Shown in pieces: positions 8,394-17,314 of a DNA stretch of 64,000 nt. The notes beneath the pieces were generated by a model. That model made no database searches. It was given only the letters and a program-made list of their open reading frames with translations, and was not told the DNA's origin. How positions within the stretch are numbered: position 1 is the stretch's first letter; the number at the start of each line of letters is the position of its first letter. The translations under genes were made by a program, and so were the position numbers. Source of the stretch: Vibrio aestuarianus. GTDB taxonomy: Bacteria; Pseudomonadota; Gammaproteobacteria; Enterobacterales; Vibrionaceae. The DNA lies in the NCBI RefSeq assembly GCF_012395185.1, contig NZ_JAAZTU010000027.1:1-64000 (forward strand). Direction: 5' to 3'.

Positions 8394-9647
8394 TTGGATT
8401 ACTTCAATTATCAGGACGATGGCCAACTTTGGGCTGAAAATGTCTCACTCTCTCATTTGGCTGAGCAATTTGGCACGCCGTTGTATGTCTATTCACGTGC
8501 GACGTTAGAGCGTCATTGGCATGCTTTTGATGAGTCAGTCGGTGAGCACCCACATTTGGTGTGTTATGCCGTAAAAGCAAACTCGAATTTAGGTGTGCTG
8601 AATACTTTGGCGCGTTTAGGCTCTGGCTTCGATATTGTATCGGGTGGGGAACTCGAACGTGTTGTGGCTGCCGGTGGTGACCCATCTAAAGTAGTCTTTT
8701 CGGGTGTCGGTAAAACCGAAGCGGAAATGAAGCGTGCGCTAGAACTGAAGATTAAATGTTTTAATGTTGAATCTGAACCAGAGCTGGAACGCCTCAATAA
8801 AGTGGCAGGAGAGCTTGGTGTGAAAGCGCCGATTTCTCTGCGTATTAATCCTGATGTTGATGCGCAAACTCACCCTTATATCTCAACTGGTTTACGTGAT
8901 AATAAATTTGGTATTGCCTTTGACCGCGCGCCAGATGTTTACCGCTTGGCGCAGAGTTTAGAAAACCTCAGCATACATGGTATTGATTGCCATATCGGTT
9001 CTCAATTGACAGCGATTGCGCCATTCATTGATGCAACTGACCGCCTGTTGGCATTGATTGATGACCTTAAGCACCAAGGCATCAACATCAAACATTTAGA
9101 TGTCGGTGGTGGCTTAGGGGTTGTGTATCGTGATGAACTGCCTCCTCAACCATCTGACTACGCCAAAGCTTTGCTTGCCCGTTTAGAAAATCATCAAGAT
9201 TTAGAACTGATTTTTGAGCCTGGCCGAGCGATTGCTGCTAATGCGGGCGTGCTGCTGACTCGAGTTGAATTTCTCAAACATACCGAACACAAAAACTTTG
9301 CCATTATTGATGCTGCAATGAATGATTTAATGCGCCCTGCGCTGTACCAAGCTTGGCAAGATATTGTTCCTGTTGCACCGCGTCAGGGTGAAGCTTCAAC
9401 CTATGATCTCGTTGGGCCTATCTGCGAAACGGGGGACTTTTTAGGTAAAGACCGTTCTTTAGTCCTTGCTGAAGGTGATTTGTTAGCAGTTCGCTCTGCA
9501 GGGGCTTATGGTTTTGTGATGTCTTCAAACTACAATACACGTACTCGCGTAGCGGAAGTGATGGTTGATGGTTCACAGCATCATCTAGTTCGCCAGCGTG
9601 AAGAACTATCGAGCCTATGGGCATTAGAGAGTATTTTGCCGGAGTAA
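8394..9647 (+). CDS. lysA: Diaminopimelate decarboxylase
   Basis: PLP enzyme that converts meso-diaminopimelate to L-lysine, the last lysine step. At 417 residues it has the usual length. The PLP-binding Lys61 lies in CYAVKANSN; HIGSQ, GGGLGV and EPGRAIAANAG bind the cofactor phosphate; the active-site Cys is in GPICETGDFL. The start is a TTG preceded by AAGGGAAA at good spacing, giving MDYFNYQDDGQLWAE. Unlike E. coli, where lysA stands alone with LysR, here it is packed with lptM and dapF (11 bases to dapF), linking the two genes acting on meso-DAP. Confidence 0.97.
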   Translation: MDYFNYQDDGQLWAENVSLSHLAEQFGTPLYVYSRATLERHWHAFDESVGEHPHLVCYAVKANSNLGVLNTLARLGSGFDIVSGGELERVVAAGGDPSKVVFSGVGKTEAEMKRALELKIKCFNVESEPELERLNKVAGELGVKAPISLRINPDVDAQTHPYISTGLRDNKFGIAFDRAPDVYRLAQSLENLSIHGIDCHIGSQLTAIAPFIDATDRLLALIDDLKHQGINIKHLDVGGGLGVVYRDELPPQPSDYAKALLARLENHQDLELIFEPGRAIAANAGVLLTRVEFLKHTEHKNFAIIDAAMNDLMRPALYQAWQDIVPVAPRQGEASTYDLVGPICETGDFLGKDRSLVLAEGDLLAVRSAGAYGFVMSSNYNTRTRVAEVMVDGSQHHLVRQREELSSLWALESILPE

Positions 9648-9658
9648 ATTGAAGCACT

Positions 9659-10489
9659 ATGCATTTCCATTTTTCTAAAATGCACGGTTTGGGTAATGAC
9701 TTCATGGTTGTTGATTGCATTACACAAAACGTTTTCTTTTCCCCTGATTTGATCCGCCGTTTGGCGGATCGTCATACAGGTGTGGGTTTTGATCAGCTTT
9801 TAGTGGTTGAAGCCCCTTATGACCCCGAAAGTGATTTCCACTATCGTATTTTTAATGCCGATGGTAGTGAAGTTGAACAGTGTGGTAATGGGGCTCGATG
9901 CTTCGCACGTTTTGTTCGTATGAAAGGGCTGACCAATAAATACAGCATTGGAGTGACGACCAAAAAAGGCAAGATGATTCTAAATATTGAAGAGGATGAC
10001 CAGATCACCGTCAATATGGGGATCCCTGAGTTTGAGCCAAATAAAATCCCATTCCGCGCTAAGCAAGCAGAGAAGACCTATATTATACGAGTAGAAGATA
10101 AAACTATTTTCTGCGGCGCAGTGAGTATGGGCAATCCGCACGTAGTAACCGTGGTCGATGATGTTGCTACTGCTGATGTAGAAACACTAGGTCCGCTACT
10201 TGAATCTCATGAACGTTTTCCAGAACGCGTGAATGCTGGCTTTATGCAAATTGTTAACCGCAATGAAGTTAAACTGCGAGTTTATGAGCGCGGCGCGGGT
10301 GAAACGCAAGCCTGTGGTAGTGGTGCGTGTGGTGCTGTGGCGGTAGGTATTGTTCAAGGGTTATTAGCTGAAGAGGTCAAGGTACACCTACCGGGTGGTT
10401 CATTGCATATTCAGTGGCAAGGTCCAGGCAAGCCGCTATATATGACGGGGCCTGCAACCCATGTGTTTGATGGCCAAGTGTCTTGTTAA
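9659..10489 (+). CDS. dapF: Diaminopimelate epimerase
   Basis: PLP-independent racemase that interconverts LL- and meso-diaminopimelate, supplying both lysine and peptidoglycan. The 276-residue length is typical. The catalytic cysteine pair is present: Cys75 in EQCGNGAR and Cys219 in ACGSGACGA. The start [15 protein letters not shown] is the family's N terminus. It sits directly after lysA and before the DUF484 gene and xerC, the order dapF-yigA-xerC-yigB known from E. coli. Confidence 0.98.
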   Translation: MHFHFSKMHGLGNDFMVVDCITQNVFFSPDLIRRLADRHTGVGFDQLLVVEAPYDPESDFHYRIFNADGSEVEQCGNGARCFARFVRMKGLTNKYSIGVTTKKGKMILNIEEDDQITVNMGIPEFEPNKIPFRAKQAEKTYIIRVEDKTIFCGAVSMGNPHVVTVVDDVATADVETLGPLLESHERFPERVNAGFMQIVNRNEVKLRVYERGAGETQACGSGACGAVAVGIVQGLLAEEVKVHLPGGSLHIQWQGPGKPLYMTGPATHVFDGQVSC

Positions 10490-10503
10490 GTTAAGGAATT
10501 GTT

Positions 10504-11208
10504 TTGTCGCAAGTTGAAGCGGATGTACTTACAGCTGAAATCGTAGCGGAGTACTTACGAGATCACCCTGATTTTTTCCTCCATCGTTCAGAGTTGGTTG
10601 ATCGACTTTCTTTACCGCACCATCAACAAGGTGCAGTCTCTTTGGTGCATGTGCAGCTTAATCGTCAGCGTCAGCGTATCGAAGAATTAGAAGAAGAGAT
10701 CACCGCTTTTATGTCTCTAGCGGCCAATAATGACCGCACTTTTCATGAATTTATGGATCTTCAAGAGCAGATCCTAAAATGCAGTGATATGACGCAAGTG
10801 GTAAAAGCGATTGAAAATAAAGCGCAAGCATTAGGCTTGTTAGCTTATGTGCGTTTACTGGCTTCTCCTCAAGCGGATTACCAAATCACACAGGAACAAT
10901 GGCAGCGTTTTTCAACCAACCATTTCAACGGTAAGGCGGCGTATTTGGGCCGGATGAGAAAGGTTGATCGCCAAGCGTTATTTGGTGATGAAACGCTAGC
11001 ACCAGAAATGGGTTCTTATGTGGTACTACCATTAACCAAAGCGTCACCGCAAGGTATTTTGGCTTTCGCCAGTGAAGATGGCGGTCATTTCCAACCGAGT
11101 ATGGATACGCTTTTCCTGCGTCACTTGGCGTTAGTTTTATCTCACCTAATTGATACTCTACCTTGGCAGCCTATTGAGCATGAGCGAATCAGTCATACCT
11201 CTGTCTAA
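10504..11208 (+). CDS. yigA: DUF484 family protein (YigA type)
   Basis: A 234-residue cytoplasmic protein of the DUF484 family, which has a GAF-like fold. The N terminus has the family pattern [21 protein letters not shown], then a coiled coil ([16 protein letters not shown]) at about 55-75, then the GAF-like domain with [15 protein letters not shown]. Function is unknown; it is found between dapF and xerC in many gammaproteobacteria. The start is TTG (ATTGTT just before, SD AAGGAATTG). Its 3' end overlaps the start of xerC by 29 bases, so translation is probably coupled. Confidence 0.92.
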   Translation: MSQVEADVLTAEIVAEYLRDHPDFFLHRSELVDRLSLPHHQQGAVSLVHVQLNRQRQRIEELEEEITAFMSLAANNDRTFHEFMDLQEQILKCSDMTQVVKAIENKAQALGLLAYVRLLASPQADYQITQEQWQRFSTNHFNGKAAYLGRMRKVDRQALFGDETLAPEMGSYVVLPLTKASPQGILAFASEDGGHFQPSMDTLFLRHLALVLSHLIDTLPWQPIEHERISHTSV

Positions 11209-12112
11209 CGGCTTGCAGCAGCCTTTGAATCGCTTCTATGAATATCTACGAAGTGAGAAAGGGCTGAGCTTGCACACGCAACGTAATTACAAGCAGCAAC
11301 TTGAAACGATGGCGCAGCACCTAATGCAAATGGGGCTAAAAAATTGGCAGCAGGTTGATGCAGCTTGGGTGCGCCAATTAGCCAGTAAAGGCATGCGAGA
11401 AGGCATGAAAGCCAGTAGTTTGGCGACGCGTCTATCTTCATTACGCAGCTTTTTTGATTTTTTGATTTTACGTGGAGAGATCACTGCTAACCCGGCTAAA
11501 GGTGTATCGGCTCCGCGCAAAAAGCGTCCATTACCGAAAAACTTAGATGTCGATGAAGTTGCACAACTTTTGGAAGTGAATGCTGATGATCCGCTGTCAG
11601 TGCGTGATCGCGCCATGATGGAGCTGATGTACGGGGCTGGCTTGCGTTTAGCTGAATTGGTGAGTATTAATGTCAAGGATATTAACCTTAGCCAAGGTGA
11701 AATTCGAGTAGTTGGTAAAGGTGACAAAGAGCGTAAAGCTCCATTTGCTGGCAAAGCAAAAGAGTGGGTCGCGAAGTGGCTAAAGTTACGAGCTCAGTTG
11801 GCTAATAGTGATGAAAAAGCGCTGTTTGTTTCTAAACTAGGTGTCAGAATCTCTCACCGCAATGTACAAAAGCGTATGGCGGAGTGGGGACAGAAACAGG
11901 CGGTATCTAGTCATATCAGCCCGCATAAGTTACGTCACTCGTTTGCGACTCATATGTTGGAATCAAGCAATAATCTTCGAGCGGTGCAAGAGCTGCTTGG
12001 TCATGAAAATATCTCGACCACACAAATATACACGCATTTGGATTTTCAACATCTTGCTCAAGCGTATGACCAAGCGCACCCCAGAGCAAGAAAAAAGAAA
12101 CAAGACGAGTAA
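11180..12112 (+). CDS. xerC: Tyrosine recombinase XerC
   Basis: With XerD it resolves chromosome dimers at dif; in vibrios the same pair also serves integration of CTX-type phages. The ATG at 11180 gives 310 residues and starts inside the upstream DUF484 gene; a further-upstream in-frame codon at 11150 would add ten atypical residues. The N-terminal core-binding SAM-like domain covers about 1-100. Catalytic residues are seen: Arg in AGLRLAEL, Lys in [10 protein letters not shown], His-x-x-Arg in [12 protein letters not shown], His in LGHENIS and Tyr in TTQIYTH. Confidence 0.97.
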   Translation: MSESVIPLSNGLQQPLNRFYEYLRSEKGLSLHTQRNYKQQLETMAQHLMQMGLKNWQQVDAAWVRQLASKGMREGMKASSLATRLSSLRSFFDFLILRGEITANPAKGVSAPRKKRPLPKNLDVDEVAQLLEVNADDPLSVRDRAMMELMYGAGLRLAELVSINVKDINLSQGEIRVVGKGDKERKAPFAGKAKEWVAKWLKLRAQLANSDEKALFVSKLGVRISHRNVQKRMAEWGQKQAVSSHISPHKLRHSFATHMLESSNNLRAVQELLGHENISTTQIYTHLDFQHLAQAYDQAHPRARKKKQDE

Positions 12113-12115
12113 CTC

Positions 12116-12829
12116 ATGCATTTTTATCGCAGTATTGGGCCAATTAAAGCAATGAGCTTTGATTTAGATGACACGCTCTATGATAACCGTCCAGTGATAC
12201 GCCACGTCGAGCAGCAAATGGTGTTATGGCTACATAGTCATCATCCGCTGTCGGCCACACGTTCTTTAGCATGGTGGCAGCAACTCAAATTGCGCTTAGT
12301 TCAACAGCAACCTTTGCTGCACCATGATGTTACTCAATGGCGTTTTAAGCAGATTGAACAAGGTTTGATTGAGCTAGGTTATAGTTCGGAACAAGCGCTT
12401 GAGGCGGCAAATGCTGCGATTGAAGAAGTATTACGCTTGCGAAACCTTGTGGCGGTGCCGCAAGAGACTCACCGCGTGATGACGGAGTTAGCTAAGCGCA
12501 TGCCGCTGGTGGCGATCACCAATGGTAATGTGGATCCGCACCGTATCGGTTTGGGTGACTATTTCGAACTGATTTTAAAAGCTGGGCCGGATGGTTTTGC
12601 CAAGCCTCATCCTGAATTGTTTGATAAAGCGCGTATCCATTTGGCATTGCCAGCAAACTCAATTTTGCACGTCGGTGATCATTTAGTGACTGATGTGCAA
12701 GGCGCGAAATGCAATGGTTTTCAAGCTTGTTGGTACAATGACCAAGGCAATACCTTGCTTGCCAACCGCAAGGCAAAAATCTTACCGGATATTGAAATCA
12801 ACCAATTGAGTTCGTTACTGTTGCTTTAA
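12116..12829 (+). CDS. yigB: HAD phosphatase YigB
   Basis: Haloacid dehalogenase family hydrolase of 237 residues. Motif I is SFDLDDTLYDNRP, motif II VAITNGN, the motif III lysine lies in DGFAKPHPELF and motif IV is HVGDHLVTDVQGA. In E. coli YigB dephosphorylates 5-amino-6-(5-phosphoribitylamino)uracil, a riboflavin precursor, and FMN; the same role here is inferred from orthology and the conserved place after xerC (three bases apart). Its last 15 bases overlap the convergent tapT-like gene. Confidence 0.93.
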   Translation: MHFYRSIGPIKAMSFDLDDTLYDNRPVIRHVEQQMVLWLHSHHPLSATRSLAWWQQLKLRLVQQQPLLHHDVTQWRFKQIEQGLIELGYSSEQALEAANAAIEEVLRLRNLVAVPQETHRVMTELAKRMPLVAITNGNVDPHRIGLGDYFELILKAGPDGFAKPHPELFDKARIHLALPANSILHVGDHLVTDVQGAKCNGFQACWYNDQGNTLLANRKAKILPDIEINQLSSLLLL

Positions 12830-13420
12830 TGCATGGCCGCTTTTGTCGGCCTGATAAACCTTCATGTAGTAAGCAAAAAAATCTCTCAGTGTGTCAGCAT
12901 TCGTTGTTTCATTGATATGGTTAAGCAGTTCAAGCCCCACTTCCAAAGTACATAAATTCCCTTCACTTTGGTTACGCCTTAATGTGTAGAGTGACTGGTG
13001 ATGAGGCGTGAGGTGTACGTGTGGTAACGCTGACAACCAAGGGCTTTTATTGATCATCTTCTTCGCTTCTTGCCAGGTGCCATCAAGAATAATAAACAAT
13101 GTGTTTTCAATGTTTGCCGAAGACTGACATTGTTGTTCGTCGAGTGGTTTGCTGTATGGTGATGGGAAGATGAGCACAGGCGTGAGTCGTTCGCTTTCAA
13201 TGAGTATTTGTAATGACTCTGCGGGCGATACACGGCTCCACACATGCACAGAAGCCTGCGGCAAGCTGCACAAGAGTAGCTTGCCAGTATTGGTTGCTCT
13301 GCGTTGTTCATTTTCATGCATCAATAATGCAACGCGTAGCTTACTATCGAGTCTCGGATAAGCTTGGCAAACACATTGATGCACGAAACCGCAGCGCGAA
13401 CAGGGTAATTGGGAATTCAT
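12815..13420 (-). CDS. DTW-domain tRNA aminocarboxypropyltransferase
   Basis: DTW-domain protein of 201 residues. The defining motif is seen as ILDGTWQEAKKM; the N terminus has the cysteines CSRCGFVHQCVC, probably a zinc site. Members TapT (YfiP) and TrmA-like DTWD proteins in E. coli transfer the 3-amino-3-carboxypropyl group of SAM to uridine 47 of tRNA (acp3U). Vibrios carry more than one DTW gene, and this one may be a paralogue rather than the true TapT, so no symbol is given. It overlaps yigB at its 3' end and follows a lipoprotein gene by three bases on the same strand. Confidence 0.85.
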   Translation of the reverse strand: MNSQLPCSRCGFVHQCVCQAYPRLDSKLRVALLMHENEQRRATNTGKLLLCSLPQASVHVWSRVSPAESLQILIESERLTPVLIFPSPYSKPLDEQQCQSSANIENTLFIILDGTWQEAKKMINKSPWLSALPHVHLTPHHQSLYTLRRNQSEGNLCTLEVGLELLNHINETTNADTLRDFFAYYMKVYQADKSGHALKQQ

Positions 13421-13423
13421 TGA

Positions 13424-14446
13424 TTACTGCGCTGGATCTTCAGTAAACAGCGTTAATCCACCATTACTGATGGGGTAAATAATGTCGCCCACCTTTTCTT
13501 TTTCTGCATGGATCTGATTGCCATTACGAGTAAAAATGCGTTCCGCAAGTAGGTATTGTCGCTGATGACGAGTCATCACAACGTGCACTTGTTTATCATT
13601 AAGCTGCTGCCAGAATCCTTTTTCAACCATAGATGGGTCACCATTGTTGTAGTCGTAGCTGGTGGTTGCAGAATGGTCAGCATTTAGCTGTAAGCTTACG
13701 CTAAAGTTATTGTTTTGCGTTGACGCGGCTTGGTAAACGCCAACCCATTGCAGGGTTGGGTCGCTATTGCCTAACGTCGCACAGCCTTTATAGGTTTTGC
13801 CGTCCAGAGTTAAGCTAGAACGCCATCCATAAAAACTATCACTCATCCCATCGTTACAAGCTTGTTGCTTAAGTTGCAGTGAGCCATTTTCAAACTGGTA
13901 GTCACGTTGTTGTGCAGATAGTTGGCGTTGAGTGACCGGTAGTTGCTGTTTTTCACCGCTAATGGTTTGAAAAATAACGGTATTGCTATCAAAGCTAGCA
14001 GACCATGACGGCTCATTACCGAAAGCTCGTGTTGGTTTGAGTGGTTGGTTGCAACGTTTAGGATTTTCAGCACTGAGTAGATTAATGCTCTTTACTTCTA
14101 AGCGTGCATTGTAGTCAGCATCTAATCCGATTTGTTTTGGGGCTGCTAAATAACCTACGACTTCACCGTACATTGATTGGTAGGGTGAACGAGATAATAG
14201 TAAGGCTTGTTTAGCTTGCTCTGGGGTTAAAGCCAACCAATACTGTTGGTTGCTGCCGCAAGGCGTAAACGTTCGGGCTTCATGACCGACCACGATTTCA
14301 CCACGCATCACAAAGGTTTGTGGTGTTATAGTGCTTGGCTTGTCGAGTGTCGCGCTGGTTGTTGCTTCAACAGAAGCTTGTTGCATTGAGCAAGCCTGCA
14401 GTGCCAGAGCTGACAATAATAGGATAGGGGTGTTAAACGCCTTCAT
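13424..14446 (-). CDS. Outer-membrane lipoprotein, COG3650-like
   Basis: Predicted lipoprotein of 340 residues. The signal peptide MKAFNTPILLLSALALQAC ends in a lipobox with Cys19; Ser at +2 predicts the outer membrane. Residues about 40-125 form a heme-operon-unrelated domain with the motif RTFTPCGSNQQYWL, also seen in NlpE-like proteins; residues about 140-235 carry FGNEPSW and YKGCATLG typical of the COG3650 family; the C-terminal part (FSVSLQLNADHSAT) again resembles an NlpE/lipocalin-like barrel. Function is unknown; a stress-sensing role by analogy with NlpE is speculation. SD AAGGA precedes the ATG. Confidence 0.75.
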   Translation of the reverse strand: MKAFNTPILLLSALALQACSMQQASVEATTSATLDKPSTITPQTFVMRGEIVVGHEARTFTPCGSNQQYWLALTPEQAKQALLLSRSPYQSMYGEVVGYLAAPKQIGLDADYNARLEVKSINLLSAENPKRCNQPLKPTRAFGNEPSWSASFDSNTVIFQTISGEKQQLPVTQRQLSAQQRDYQFENGSLQLKQQACNDGMSDSFYGWRSSLTLDGKTYKGCATLGNSDPTLQWVGVYQAASTQNNNFSVSLQLNADHSATTSYDYNNGDPSMVEKGFWQQLNDKQVHVVMTRHQRQYLLAERIFTRNGNQIHAEKEKVGDIIYPISNGGLTLFTEDPAQ

Positions 14447-14484
14447 TGAATACCGTCCTTAAGACAAACAGATAGGACCATATT

Positions 14485-14604
14485 ATGGCACATTGGGTGC
14501 TTAGAACTGAACTTAAGCCCACGTTAATTAACAGTCAGCGAACAAAACCTTGGTTTTGGTTGGTATTCGCTACTGCGTTGTGGGCTTCAAGCGGCGCACT
14601 CTAG
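14485..14604 (+). CDS. Candidate small membrane protein, 39 aa
   Basis: Small ORF divergent from the lipoprotein gene. It starts at an ATG preceded by ATAGGACC (AGGA, seven bases spacing). The peptide is basic at the N terminus and has a hydrophobic C-terminal stretch, PWFWLVFATALWASSGAL, that could be one membrane helix. No family is recognised. It could instead be chance coding in the 179-base gap that also holds the lipoprotein promoter. Confidence 0.3.
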   Translation: MAHWVLRTELKPTLINSQRTKPWFWLVFATALWASSGAL

Positions 14605-14625
14605 AGAGCATGCAAACGTTGATGA

Positions 14626-15453
14626 TTAGAATAAATGTTCACGCAGATAATGAGCGACAGCATCTTCAGCGTTACTGCCAATAACGGTATTGTTTGGCAG
14701 TGCTTTCATCACTTTTGGATGCGATGTATTCATCACTAGCCCTTTGCCTGCCATGGATAGCATTTCGACATCATTCATGCCGTCGCCAAAAGCGATGCAG
14801 TTGTCGAGGGTACAACCAAGCGATTCAGCTACCACTTTAAGCGCATCACCTTTTGACACTTCGGCCGCCATGACTTCCAAGCACCAAGGGGTTGAGAAAG
14901 CAACGTTGAGCTTATCACCAAATTTTTCGTTCAGACGGTCTTCAAATTGAGTGAGTAGCTCATGATCTTTGCTTGGGTGTGTAAAGAAAACTTTCGCAAT
15001 GCCATCGGTAGGGGCATGGTCTATATCAAATACTTGATAGTTAAAACCACTCTCTTTATGGAAATTACGCAGGGTTTCGTCTTCTTTATTCAATAGCCAA
15101 GATTCATTTCGATAGATATGGACATAGATTTGTGAGTCTTGTTTAACAACGTCAATTATCGCTTGAACGAGATCTTGTGGAACATTCTTGCTGTACATTA
15201 AGTTGTCGTTTTGGTCATGCACGCGAGCACCATTTGAGGTGATCATATAAGCGGGGATGCCCGCTAACTGACGAATACCTGCTACATCCACGTGGTGACG
15301 ACCGGTTGCAAAGATAAAGGTAAAGCCTTTTTGGTGCAGCTCTTTCAGTGTTTGCTTTGTAAAGTCGCTCAACTGATGATTTGGGGCAAGCAGAGTCCCG
15401 TCGAGATCGGAAGCGACAATGTGAATAGCGTTATCTTTGCGTTCGGTGGTCAT
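14626..15453 (-). CDS. yigL: HAD Cof-type sugar/pyridoxal phosphatase YigL
   Basis: HAD superfamily, Cof subfamily, 275 residues. Motif I VASDLDGTLLAP, motif II TSNGARV, Lys in EVSKGDAL and motif IV AFGDGMNDVEML are intact, with the C2B cap domain in between. It matches E. coli YigL closely (FATGRHHVD, CLEVMA, MLSMAGKG), which hydrolyses pyridoxal 5'-phosphate and phosphosugars and is induced under sugar-phosphate stress by SgrS stabilisation of the pldB-yigL mRNA. pldB lies upstream on the same strand (138-base gap), as in E. coli. Confidence 0.93.
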   Translation of the reverse strand: MTTERKDNAIHIVASDLDGTLLAPNHQLSDFTKQTLKELHQKGFTFIFATGRHHVDVAGIRQLAGIPAYMITSNGARVHDQNDNLMYSKNVPQDLVQAIIDVVKQDSQIYVHIYRNESWLLNKEDETLRNFHKESGFNYQVFDIDHAPTDGIAKVFFTHPSKDHELLTQFEDRLNEKFGDKLNVAFSTPWCLEVMAAEVSKGDALKVVAESLGCTLDNCIAFGDGMNDVEMLSMAGKGLVMNTSHPKVMKALPNNTVIGSNAEDAVAHYLREHLF

Positions 15454-15591
15454 AAAACCCTCATTATCATGGTTATTTTGGTTTGTTCGCTCTGGTCATG
15501 GACAAACCTTTAGGTTGCCTAGTCTACGCCATATTAAAGAGGAAAAAGAGGGTAAAACTGCAAATTGAAATTTCCCCATTTCCCCCACCAT

Positions 15592-16590
15592 TTAGGCTTT
15601 GCTTTCTATCTGCTGAAACAGTTCAAATATTGCATCAAGAGCCTGGTTTCTGTAGTTATCTTTCTCAAAAAGTAGCTCATGTTTAGCCTCATTAATGGTA
15701 ACTAATTGGCTATCTGGGTTGGTTTTTGCCAATTTAGTCGCAAAGCGAATTTGATCGGCATTACTGACTATGGTGTCTTGCCCAGCTTGTAGAATTAAAG
15801 TCGGTAGTTTTACTTGTCGAGTGAGTAACTGGCATTGTTTGGCTGCCATCAATCCTTGCCATACCCAGCGCGTCGTTGGGCCACCGATTTTCAGCTCTGG
15901 TTTGTGTTCATACAGCTCTCTAAACCAACGGTAGCGCACTTCACTTTGTGTTAAGGGATTCATTTCAAAAGGCTTCGGAGTATAAGCCTGATAACCTGGA
16001 GCGTAGGTTGGTTTCGAGTAGATTGCTGTTAACACTTGGCTCAGTTGCATTGCCACTGGGCGTAACTGCCAAGGCATATTGACGCCAAACATCGGGGCGC
16101 TGAGCGCCATGGCGTCGAAATTATGTTCGGGATGTGTTTGCACATATCGTGTTGCGACGGCTCCCCCCATGGAATGAGCCACAATAAAACGATGCGAATA
16201 ACGGCTAAGATCAAAATATTGGATCAGATGGTGCAAGTCTTGGACATAGTCATCGAATTCCTCGACATAGCCCATTTGTGGGTTGTCGATTAGGCGTTGA
16301 GAAAGCCCTTGGCCACGATGGTCAAAGGAATAAATGTCGTACCCTTGTTGGAAAAGATCATAAAACAGCTCTTGATACTTCCAACATGACTCAATTCTAC
16401 CGTTCACCACCACAATCGCTTTCGAGTGCTCGGATGAGGTGAACTTGCAGCAATAAATTTTTGTTTTATCAAAAGATTTGATGAAATCTTCTTCTTTAGA
16501 ATGCCAGAAGTCGGCGATCGTGGTATTGATCACTTGCTCAAAAGATGACTCTTGAGTATAAGGTGGAGTGTTTGGACTCGTCTGATTCAT
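15592..16590 (-). CDS. pldB: Lysophospholipase L2
   Basis: Alpha/beta hydrolase of 332 residues, hydrolysing 2-acyl lysophospholipids at the inner membrane. The oxyanion strand VVNGRIESCWKY and the turn SFDHRGQGLSQ are typical of PldB; the nucleophile is Ser in VAHSMGGAVA, the acid probably the Asp in QAGQDTIV and the base His in NEAKHELLFE. It is divergent from rhtB by 72 bases and upstream of yigL, reproducing the E. coli rhtB-pldB-yigL neighbourhood (with strand differences). Confidence 0.94.
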   Translation of the reverse strand: MNQTSPNTPPYTQESSFEQVINTTIADFWHSKEEDFIKSFDKTKIYCCKFTSSEHSKAIVVVNGRIESCWKYQELFYDLFQQGYDIYSFDHRGQGLSQRLIDNPQMGYVEEFDDYVQDLHHLIQYFDLSRYSHRFIVAHSMGGAVATRYVQTHPEHNFDAMALSAPMFGVNMPWQLRPVAMQLSQVLTAIYSKPTYAPGYQAYTPKPFEMNPLTQSEVRYRWFRELYEHKPELKIGGPTTRWVWQGLMAAKQCQLLTRQVKLPTLILQAGQDTIVSNADQIRFATKLAKTNPDSQLVTINEAKHELLFEKDNYRNQALDAIFELFQQIESKA

Positions 16591-16662
16591 AGATATTCTT
16601 TATTGGACAGATTCGAGGGATAATTTATTTACGCTAGATTAGTCTAGTCGAGAGGAATTGCA

Positions 16663-17280
16663 ATGGATACTCATGTTTGGCTCGCTTATGTGCTGACCGC
16701 GATTGTGTTTAGTTTGGCGCCCGGTTCGGGCACAGTCAATTCCATTAGCAACGGGCTTAGTTATGGTACTCGCAAATCTCTGGCGGCGATTGTTGGTTTG
16801 CAGATAGGGCTAGCGTTCCATATTATTTTGGTTGGCGCGGGAATCGGTGCGTTAGTAGCACAATCAGCGTTGGCATTTAGCATCATCAAGTGGGTTGGTG
16901 TGGCTTATTTGGTTTGGCTTGGTATCCAAAAATGGCGAGATCATTCCAGTTTAGTGACCAGTGCTGCCGAACAAGCACTGTCGAGTGGCTCCTTATTGCG
17001 TCGTGCGGTATTGATTAACTTGACCAATCCCAAATCGATTGTCTTTTTAGTGGCACTTTTTCCTCAATTTATTGACCCAAGCAAAGATCAACTGACTCAG
17101 CTACTTGCATTGGGTGTTACCACTGTGGTGATTGATTCTATTGTGATGTTGGGTTACACCTCATTAGCGGCTCAGATGGGACGTTTTATTCGTTCTGATC
17201 GCGTTATGAGTAAAATCAATAAAGTGTTCGGGTCAATGTTTGTTGGGTGCGGTGCGTTACTTGCTGCGGCGAAGTCTTAA
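16663..17280 (+). CDS. rhtB: LysE/RhtB family amino-acid exporter
   Basis: Inner-membrane exporter of 205 residues with six hydrophobic segments. The N-terminal signature FSLAPGSGTVNSISNGLSYG is the LysE/RhtB pore motif (PG and the small-residue stretch), and LTNPKSIVF in the middle is also conserved. Closest by context to RhtB of E. coli, which exports homoserine and homoserine lactone; the gene lies next to pldB as there. Exact substrate is inferred. SD AGAGGAATTGCA precedes the ATG. Confidence 0.88.
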   Translation: MDTHVWLAYVLTAIVFSLAPGSGTVNSISNGLSYGTRKSLAAIVGLQIGLAFHIILVGAGIGALVAQSALAFSIIKWVGVAYLVWLGIQKWRDHSSLVTSAAEQALSSGSLLRRAVLINLTNPKSIVFLVALFPQFIDPSKDQLTQLLALGVTTVVIDSIVMLGYTSLAAQMGRFIRSDRVMSKINKVFGSMFVGCGALLAAAKS

Positions 17281-17314
17281 CGTGTTGCTACTTACTCAAG
17301 TCGTCGTTAGTTAG

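Noticed and set aside
9659..12829. Overlapping long antisense frames in dapF, xerC and yigB
   Set aside because: Shadow frames of conserved genes with no domain text.
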